Source: CAVORB01 sp963698495
Lineage (GTDB): Bacteria; Pseudomonadota; Gammaproteobacteria; Chromatiales; Chromatiaceae
Direction of reading: 5' to 3'
NCBI GenBank assembly: GCA_963698495.1
Contig: CAVORB010000021.1
Location: forward strand, 1 to 64,000
Length of the DNA: 64,000 nucleotides
Numbering within the stretch: the first letter of the stretch is position 1; each line of letters begins with the position of its first letter. Below, one piece after another: positions 58,679 through 64,000 of this stretch. A program made the position numbers and the translations under genes. The notes beneath the pieces were generated by a model, which saw only the letters and a program-made list of their open reading frames with translations, was not told where the DNA came from and made no database searches.

Positions 58679-59941
58679 TTACGCGCCGGCAATTCGCGCT
58701 GGGGCGGTGCGGTAGGGTGACGCCGGCAAGTGAGTCAATCGGCCGGCGACCAGATAGGCGATGGTGATCAGGTGGCGGGTGGTGCCGTAGCCCCTGGCCT
58801 TGGCCTTCGCGGCCTGGATGAGCGAGTTGGCCGCCTCGACGCGACCGTTGGTGAGCTTGGAGTCGAAGGCGTTGAGGATACCTTGCCAATGCTGCTTGAG
58901 GGTGGCGGCGACCTTCTTGATCGGCGCCAGGCGGCAGCGCCGGGCCCAGCTGTACCAGCGCTGGAGCGGCGGCTCGGCCTGTGCCGGGGAGTTGGCGGTG
59001 CGGAAGATCTCGCGCAGGGCCTCCTTGATGCGATAGGCGCGGTGGGTTTTGAGATTCAGCGCCTTGATGTCGGCGTAACACACGATCTGCTGGCGGCTCC
59101 AGGCGTGCTTGTCTTTCAGCCAGAGGTAGCGGGTACGCCGCAGTTGGGGCGCGCCTTTGACCTCTTGGCGGCGGACCTCGTCGACGGCCTTGTTGAGGAG
59201 CTGGATGACGTGGAACTCATCGAAGGTGACCTGCGCCCACGGCAGATGCTCGCCCACACCGGCCTGATAGCTGGCGGACATGTCGATACAGATCTCGCGG
59301 ACGTTCTCGGCGCAGGCGCCGTGGGCCTCGAGGTCGTCGGCAAAGTGCCCGAGCACTTCGGCCTTGCGCCCCTCACAGGCGTAGAGCAGGCGCGCCTGCT
59401 CGAGATCGTGGAACAGACTGATGTAATTGTGGCCGCGCCGGGCGGCGGTCTCGTCGAGGCCGATGGCGCGCGCAGCGGAGAAGTCCTCCCGTGCGCGGGC
59501 CCGCTCGACATAGTGGTCCAGGGTGCGCCACAGGCGCATGTCGCTCACACCGAGCAGGGCCGCGACCTGGCGTACCGGCATGGCCTTGCACAGCGTCACC
59601 AGCAGCGCCTCCATCAGCAGGGTGAAGCCGCTGTTCTCACGCGCCCAGGGCACCGGCACCTGCGAGGTCTTCTGGCAGTCGGCGCAGCGCACTCGCGGCA
59701 CCTTGGCGTGGATATAGGCCTGGAACTGGAAGAAGTTCAGATGCCGCCAGGTACGCTCGCGGGTGTCATGGACCGGTTGGCCGGCGGCACCGCAGTGCGG
59801 ACAGGCGAACTGGGCCCCGTGCATGAAGGCGACATCGAAGTCGATGCGTCCGCCACCCGGGTCGAAACGCACATCGACGACTTCCCAGGGCGCCTGCAGG
59901 CCCAATGCGGTGGTGAACAACGACAGCTGCTCCAAACTCAC
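58679..59941 (-). CDS. ISL3-family transposase (complete)
   Basis: This 420-residue protein has an N-terminal zinc-finger 'ACPHCGAAGQPVHDTRERTWRHL' and 'PRVRCADCQKTSQVPVPWARENSGFT'. A helix-turn-helix follows ('MPVRQVAALLGVSDMRLWRTLDHYV'). The DDE domain contains 'IGLDETAARRGHNYISLFHDLE', 'ICIDMSASYQAG..FDEFHVIQLLNKAVDEVRR' and 'TNGRVEAANSLIQAAKAKARGY' (Asp, Asp and Glu). It appears intact. Its 5' end is duplicated at 61737-62053. Confidence 0.92.
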   Translation of the reverse strand: MSLEQLSLFTTALGLQAPWEVVDVRFDPGGGRIDFDVAFMHGAQFACPHCGAAGQPVHDTRERTWRHLNFFQFQAYIHAKVPRVRCADCQKTSQVPVPWARENSGFTLLMEALLVTLCKAMPVRQVAALLGVSDMRLWRTLDHYVERARAREDFSAARAIGLDETAARRGHNYISLFHDLEQARLLYACEGRKAEVLGHFADDLEAHGACAENVREICIDMSASYQAGVGEHLPWAQVTFDEFHVIQLLNKAVDEVRRQEVKGAPQLRRTRYLWLKDKHAWSRQQIVCYADIKALNLKTHRAYRIKEALREIFRTANSPAQAEPPLQRWYSWARRCRLAPIKKVAATLKQHWQGILNAFDSKLTNGRVEAANSLIQAAKAKARGYGTTRHLITIAYLVAGRLTHLPASPYRTAPARIAGA

Positions 59942-60050
59942 GCCCTCATACGCCGACTAAAGAACCCCCAGTGTCAGGATAGATGTCGCCTCCTACCGGG
60001 AGATTGTGTGTGAGTATGGGGCATCATAGTAGCCGAGGGTTTTGATACAG

Positions 60051-60103
60051 GCTGACGGCCAACGGGAGGGAGCCGGTAGGGCGACCGGACGTTGGCCGTC
60101 AGC
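60051..60103. other. large stem-loop upstream of the IS3-type transposase
   Basis: GCTGACGGCCAACG (60051-60064) pairs perfectly with CGTTGGCCGTCAGC (60090-60103), with an inner CCGGT/ACCGG stem in the loop. Just after it, 'ggtgcgaatcc' resembles a tRNA T-arm core, but no tRNA can be folded here. It occupies most of the leader between the ISL3 transposase and the IS3 orfA (gap 59942-60148). It may be a structured transposon leader or terminus. Confidence 0.55.
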
Positions 60104-60148
60104 GGACGCGGTGCGAATCCCCTGGGTTCTCGATCAAGGCGACTGTCG

Positions 60149-60670
60149 ATGGCGATAAAGTATTCCCCGGAATTCAAGTCCAGCATCATTGCCAAGATGC
60201 TGCCCCCGAACAATGTCAGCGTGCCGGATCTTGCCGGCGAGACGCAGATCCCGAAGGACACTCTGTACTGCTGGCGCGCCAAGGCCCTGAAGGATGCCGA
60301 CGGCGCTGTGCTGGCCGCGACAGCCAAGGGTGTATTGAGCAGTGAGGAGAAGTTTGCGGTGGTGCTGCAAGCGGCGAGTCTCAACGAGACGGAACTGAGC
60401 GCGTATTGCCGCCGAAAGGGGCTGTACCGTCAAGAGATTGAGGCGTGGCGCGCCAGCTGCATGGCGGCCAACGCGACGGTTTCCGGCAAGGCCGAACGGG
60501 CCGAGGTGCGTGCACAGAAGCTGGAAATCAGGGAGTTGGAGAAGGAGCTGCGGCGCAAGGAAAGGGCATTGGCCGAAGCGGCGGCGTTGCTGGTTCTCCA
60601 AAAAAAAGTCCGCGCCCTCTTTGCGGAGCCCGAGGACGGAAAATCGAGCTCGAAGAGCGACGAACGGTGA
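60149..60670 (+). CDS. IS3-family transposase OrfA
   Basis: The start at 60149 gives 173 residues: 'MAIKYSPEFKSSIIAKMLPPNNVSVPDLAGETQIPKDTLYCWRAKAL' is a helix-turn-helix DNA-binding region. A second helical region follows ('EEKFAVVLQAASLNETELSAYCRRKGLYRQEIEAWRASC'). It ends in a coiled-coil 'EIRELEKELRRKERALAEAAALLVLQKKV' typical of OrfA multimerisation. The stop overlaps the GTG start of OrfB (GTGA at 60667-60670). Confidence 0.87.
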   Translation: MAIKYSPEFKSSIIAKMLPPNNVSVPDLAGETQIPKDTLYCWRAKALKDADGAVLAATAKGVLSSEEKFAVVLQAASLNETELSAYCRRKGLYRQEIEAWRASCMAANATVSGKAERAEVRAQKLEIRELEKELRRKERALAEAAALLVLQKKVRALFAEPEDGKSSSKSDER

Positions 60671-61707
60671 GTGCGTTGATTGATGATGCCTGCGCCGCCG
60701 GAGCGCGCCTGGAGCAGGCGTGTACGCTGCTCGGCTTGTCGGTGCGCACGCCGCAGCGCTGGCGCGCCGAGGGCGCCGTGAAGGGCGATGGGCGAGCCCA
60801 GGCGGCACAACGATGCCTGCCCGCAAACCGACTCGCCGCGGCCGAGCGCGAGGCGATCCTGGAAGTCGTCAATCGCCCGGAGTACGCCCGTATGCCACCG
60901 AGCCAGATCGTCCCCGCGCTCGCCGATCAGGGCTGTTACATCGCCTCGGAGTCGACCTTCTACCGGGTCCTGCGCGAGGCCGGGCAACTGACCCCGCGCG
61001 GCAAGAGCCGCGCACCGACACATCGGCGCCCGGAGCCGTTTCAGGCTACGGCGGGGAATCAACTCTGGAGTTGGGATATCACCTATCTGGCGACCACCGT
61101 CAAAGGTATGTTCTTCTACCTGTACCTGATCATGGATGTCTTCAGCCGCAAGATCGTCGGCTGGGAAGTGTTCGATCGCGAGTGCGCCGGGCATGCCGCC
61201 GCCGTCTTCCACAAGGCCCATCTGCGCGAGGGCGTCGGCGCCGACGACCTGGTCCTGCATTCGGATAACGGGGCACCGATGAAGGGCGCCACCATGCTCG
61301 CAACGCTTCAGCGCCTCGGCGTCGTCCCTTCGTTCAGCCGCCCCTCGGTGAGCAACGACAATCCCTTCTCCGAAGCGCTATTCAAGACCCTGAAGTACCA
61401 ACCGGATTTTCCCGCCCGGCCCTTCGACAGCCTCGCTACCGCTCGCCAGTGGGTCTGTGGATTCGTCCACTGGTACAACGAGGAGCACCACCACAGTGCC
61501 CTGAAATTCGTGACACCGGCACAACGTCACCGCGGCGAGGATGCCAGGCTGCTGACGGATCGACATCTACTCTACGAGGCGGCCAAGCAGAAGCGTCCAG
61601 AGCGCTGGAGCGGATCCACGCGAAACTGGGTGCCTGAGAAAATCGTCTCTCTAAACCCTGGCAGACCAGCCAAAACGGAGGTCGATGTCACAGAAAAGGC
61701 GGCCTGA
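60667..61707 (+). CDS. IS3-family transposase OrfB (rve integrase core)
   Basis: The GTG at 60667 overlaps the OrfA stop. The 346-residue protein has a HTH_21-type N-terminal region ('RMPPSQIVPALADQGCYIASESTFYRVLREAG'), then the DDE core: 'NQLWSWDITYLATTVKGMFFYLYLIMDVFSRKIVGW' (first Asp), 'LVLHSDNGAPMKG' (second Asp) and 'PSVSNDNPFSEALFKTLKY' (Glu). 'WYNEEHHHSALKFVTPAQRH' is the usual C-terminal signature. Both reading frames look intact, so the element may be active. Confidence 0.9.
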   Translation: MSALIDDACAAGARLEQACTLLGLSVRTPQRWRAEGAVKGDGRAQAAQRCLPANRLAAAEREAILEVVNRPEYARMPPSQIVPALADQGCYIASESTFYRVLREAGQLTPRGKSRAPTHRRPEPFQATAGNQLWSWDITYLATTVKGMFFYLYLIMDVFSRKIVGWEVFDRECAGHAAAVFHKAHLREGVGADDLVLHSDNGAPMKGATMLATLQRLGVVPSFSRPSVSNDNPFSEALFKTLKYQPDFPARPFDSLATARQWVCGFVHWYNEEHHHSALKFVTPAQRHRGEDARLLTDRHLLYEAAKQKRPERWSGSTRNWVPEKIVSLNPGRPAKTEVDVTEKAA

Positions 61708-61736
61708 TTTGTGCGACATCTTCCTTGACAACGACC

Positions 61737-62053
61737 GGCACCGGCACCTGCGAGGTCTTCTGGCAGTCGGCGCAGCGCACTCGCGGCACCTTGGCGTGGA
61801 TATAGGCCTGGAACTGGAAGAAGTTCAGATGCCGCCAGGTACGCTCGCGGGTGTCATGGACCGGTTGGCCGGCGGCACCGCAGTGCGGACAGGCGAACTG
61901 GGCCCCGTGCATGAAGGCGACATCGAAGTCGATGCGTCCGCCACCCGGGTCGAAACGCACATCGACGACTTCCCAGGGCGCCTGCAGGCCCAATGCGGTG
62001 GTGAACAACGACAGCTGCTCCAAACTCACGCCCTCATACGCCGACTAAAGAAC
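61737..62053 (-). pseudogene. 317-bp duplicate of the ISL3 transposase 5' end
   Basis: Bases 61737-62053 equal 59649-59965 over their whole length, as far as I compared by eye, and encode the same first ~98 residues ending 'SQVPVP'. The sequence then reads into unrelated bases ('VVVKEDVAQ'). Both copies share the upstream TAAAGAAC border before diverging. The IS3 unit lies between the two copies, so a second ISL3 copy was interrupted, with loss of its remainder. Confidence 0.9.
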
Positions 62054-62559
62054 AAACACCCGTTGCCGGAGCGACCGTCCCGGCGGCCTCCGTGTGGACA
62101 AAGCGTGAATGTCGCAAGCGAACGTGCGGACAAGCCGGGGACAACTCGCGGCAAGCCTGAGGCGAACTGCGCCGGGATCGGGAAGGCGAGTGGCCCCCAC
62201 CTTGCCCGCACTCATTCACCCTTTGCCCACACTCCGCCGCGCCACCCCCGCTGCGAACCGAGGACGCCTGCGGCGCAACAACAGCAAGATTTTTTCAAAA
62301 GGGTAGGAAGAATACCACCGCTACCCACACGAAACGCGACAGAGGCGAACCTAATCGCGAGCGAGGGTGGGTAAGATTGACATCGAATAGGGGCTCTTTC
62401 CGCTGGATAATCATGTACTTAGACAACCTTGATTATACCGCGCATTGAGCCCTTATTCACGATTAACTGCTTGATTTCGAATTGAATAAACCAGTCGCCA
62501 TGGTTAATGAAATCGATCGCGCAATGGTTATTCATGGAATGCTAATATAGCGAAGTCTA
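62054..62559. other. 506-bp junction region: GC-rich, then AT-rich, no gene
   Basis: The first ~330 bases are GC-rich without a recognisable frame and end in the second palindrome (62321-62375). From about 62400 the composition becomes AT-rich, like the sulfotransferase-region genes, and continues into the frame at 62560. I infer that the mobile-element pile ends near 62,376-62,400. Confidence 0.5.
62321..62375. repeat. long imperfect stem-loop, copy 2
   Basis: This is related to 58603-58659, with left arms sharing CCCACACGA..CGCGA and right arms sharing GTGGGTAA. It sits at the outer edge of the mobile-element pile next to the AT-rich flank. Confidence 0.5.
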
Positions 62560-62985
62560 TTGGGAGCCGCTAATATTCTAACGCTTCAAAAGTACAAAAC
62601 TTCAGATTGGAAGAACACGCTGCCGGAATCGAATAGGTTAGCGCTTGCCCGAGAACCTCTAATCATTGACATTAAGTCTGGAATGATTGATTTCGTAGAT
62701 TTTGTCAAGGCGCAACGCCTCGGTGAATTCTTGTCCTCGTACCTCGGCAAGATGAAACCCGATGATTTCGAATTAGTCGGATTTTCCGACGAATACGGTC
62801 GTTTCACCGCGAAGTTATCTCAGCTCTTGGGAATCGCGTTGAACGCGGACATCATCATGAGGAAGGGGAGAAAGGGGGTCATCGCACCTCAACAGATCGA
62901 AACAGTGGGTCGACTGCTCGAAGCCGACATCGTACTTTATCAAGAATACCGGAAATACTGGGGGAAGGGGGCCGGGTCTCCCTAG
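62560..62985 (+). pseudogene. probable C-terminal fragment of the split sulfotransferase
   Basis: This 141-residue frame opens at a TTG without a ribosome-binding site, right after an in-frame TAG. The sequence 'IDFVDFVKAQRLGEFLSSYLGKMKPDDFELVGFSDEYGRFTAKLSQLLGI' is followed by 'IETVGRLLEADIVLYQEYRKYW'. This fits the C-terminal part of Sulfotransfer_2 proteins (F.FVG..E.Y..SL..L, then I..L...D..LY). The N-terminal part at 54315 lacks exactly this portion. They are on the same strand with similar base composition. It could instead be an independent small gene. Confidence 0.55.
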
Positions 62986-63531
62986 CGCGGGAATGCGCTG
63001 TTCGAATCGGGCGACTCGCAGAAGCGGGCCGCCCGACCACGCTGCGCGCACCGGGTGCTGTCATCCCGTGAGCCAGCGCCATTTCACCTTCAACGTACGA
63101 GCACAAGGGACCGGGACGGCAAGGCAGCTGGGATGTCGCCGGCTTCGCTTCATATATCCCCCAGGCGAACCGAGGCACCGCCGAGGCGAGAAAACCGTCG
63201 GATCTAGGCGGTCATTGTTGTCATTTATAGCCTACACTTACACAACGGTGCTAGCCTTGAAGCTCAGTAGATGCCGTGCGGCCTCGGCCACTTTTTTTGC
63301 CTGCTCGGTTGCTTCGAGTCCTATGCCGGGCCTGGCGGAATCGGTCGAGCAATCGATGAAACAACGAGAACGCCACAATCAGCGAAAAGCGAAGGAAGAG
63401 GAGGGAGCGATGCGATAGAGAATCTACCCGATAGAGATGCATTCGAAAGGTTTGATAGGCCGGCCAAGCCTCCAGGCCGACCGTAGCCACCAACCTTAGC
63501 CAAAACGAGAGAAGAGGACGAGGAAAGAATC
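62986..63531. other. 546-bp gap without a recognised gene
   Basis: Short frames exist on both strands, but none is convincing. The final bases before 63532 contain a purine-rich GAGGAAAG ribosome-binding sequence for the downstream gene. Confidence 0.4.
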
Positions 63532-64000
63532 ATGAAGACAACCAAATATTTTTCGACATCCGCGATTTTGGCGGCCGCGCTCGCCCTGACCGCTATGATG
63601 TCGATCATCGGCGTTAAGCCCGCGATGGCGAATACGACAATTCCGGGCGACATGTGTCAGCCCGCCAATTTGAGACAGGCCCTCAATTGGGGATTGGGAT
63701 ATAGCCAATTTGGCGTCACCAACACGGCGCCTATCGGAAACCAGTTTTTCTGGGTAACGTGCCCGATCGTAATGGTTGAGGACGACGACACCTTCGACAA
63801 CGTGTCAATCGAGGTGCAGTATTTGGATCCCGCCGCCGTCAATATCTATTGCGTCGTCGTGTCTGTCGAAACGCAGCTTAATCCAACAACGTCATTCGAC
63901 TCGCAGGTGCTGACCGTACCCGCCAACCCGGGAACTCTCACGGGCCAATACGCGAATACCGTTACGACAGGAGTTAACGTGGGCAACGGGACCTCCAAAG
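63532..64000 (+). CDS. secreted protein, second member of the 45.5-kb family (truncated by the window)
   Basis: At least 156 residues are encoded before the edge. A signal peptide MKTTKYFSTSAILAAALALTAMMSIIGVKPAMA is followed by 'GDMCQPANLRQALNWGLGYSQFGVTNTAPIGNQFFWVTCPI' and 'VNIYCVVVSVE'. The Cys, AN..Q, G-TN and TCP positions match the protein at 45544-46089. GAGGAAAG lies eight bases before the ATG. The function is unknown, and the paralogy suggests a repeated surface or extracellular component of this accessory region. Confidence 0.75.
   Translation, partial: MKTTKYFSTSAILAAALALTAMMSIIGVKPAMANTTIPGDMCQPANLRQALNWGLGYSQFGVTNTAPIGNQFFWVTCPIVMVEDDDTFDNVSIEVQYLDPAAVNIYCVVVSVETQLNPTTSFDSQVLTVPANPGTLTGQYANTVTTGVNVGNGTSK

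Noticed and set aside
60104..60120. tRNA gene suggested by a T-arm-like 'ggtgcgaatcc'
   Set aside because: No acceptor, D-arm or anticodon arm can be drawn around it. It lies in an IS leader.
63232..63486. Small plus-strand frames before the last gene
   Set aside because: They lack ribosome-binding sites and domain-like composition, and frames on both strands overlap.
1..64000. CRISPR arrays
   Set aside because: No regularly spaced direct repeats were seen, and no cas-like protein is encoded.

Overview
The window looks like a high-GC gammaproteobacterial chromosome. The priA-argS-SPOR block, the hslVU-DUF971-ubiE-ubiJ-ubiB block and the lptM-lysA-dapF-DUF484-xerC block are arranged as in Pseudomonas and Chromatiales/Ectothiorhodospiraceae-type genomes. 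FeoABC, a SixA phosphatase and an L,D-transpeptidase/Braun-type lipoprotein pair fit a Gram-negative, mDAP-containing cell. No rRNA, tRNA or CRISPR was recognised, so the family-level assignment is only an inference.

Positions 1-35,300 are mostly intact housekeeping genes: a TraB-family membrane protein (cut by the window edge), a lipoprotein, an AI-2E-type permease, an ACP/adenylate-ligase/acyltransferase fusion, sixA, a fructosamine kinase, an HNH endonuclease, priA, argS, a SPOR protein, feoABC with a Fur-like operator, an EF-G family GTPase, an L,D-transpeptidase with its probable lipoprotein substrate, a SpoU methylase, a DUF98 protein, a CBS protein and an SMR transporter. These are followed by lptM-lysA-methyltransferase-dapF-DUF484-xerC, hslVU and ubiEJB. 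One scar breaks this block. A decayed TIR-NTPase (STAND-type) immune gene lies inside the lysA-dapF operon, flanked by a 30-bp duplication of the dapF 5' end.

Positions 35,280-54,700 form a surface-polysaccharide or glycoconjugate region: a polytopic GT-C-like protein, an amine-oxidase/UGM-like flavoprotein, an LPG-synthase-TM (flippase-like) protein, an NAD-dependent epimerase, two glycosyltransferases, methyltransferases, a radical SAM enzyme and several PAPS-dependent sulfotransferase-like genes. Several of these genes are frameshifted or truncated, in contrast to the clean core. Uncharacterised secreted or anchored proteins lie among them.

Positions 54,700-62,400 are a nested pile of mobile elements: an IS4-type transposase split by a large-serine-recombinase element, an ISL3 remnant, a complete ISL3 transposase, an IS3-type element and an identical 317-bp ISL3 duplicate. 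The pile appears to split a single sulfotransferase gene, with its N-terminal part at 54.3 kb and a probable C-terminal part at 62.6 kb. The window ends in a second member of the secreted family seen at 45.5 kb.

The most unusual signal is a structured intergenic repeat with two diverged copies (13.1 and 39.0 kb). Both copies lie between convergent genes and are built of consecutive stem-loops.
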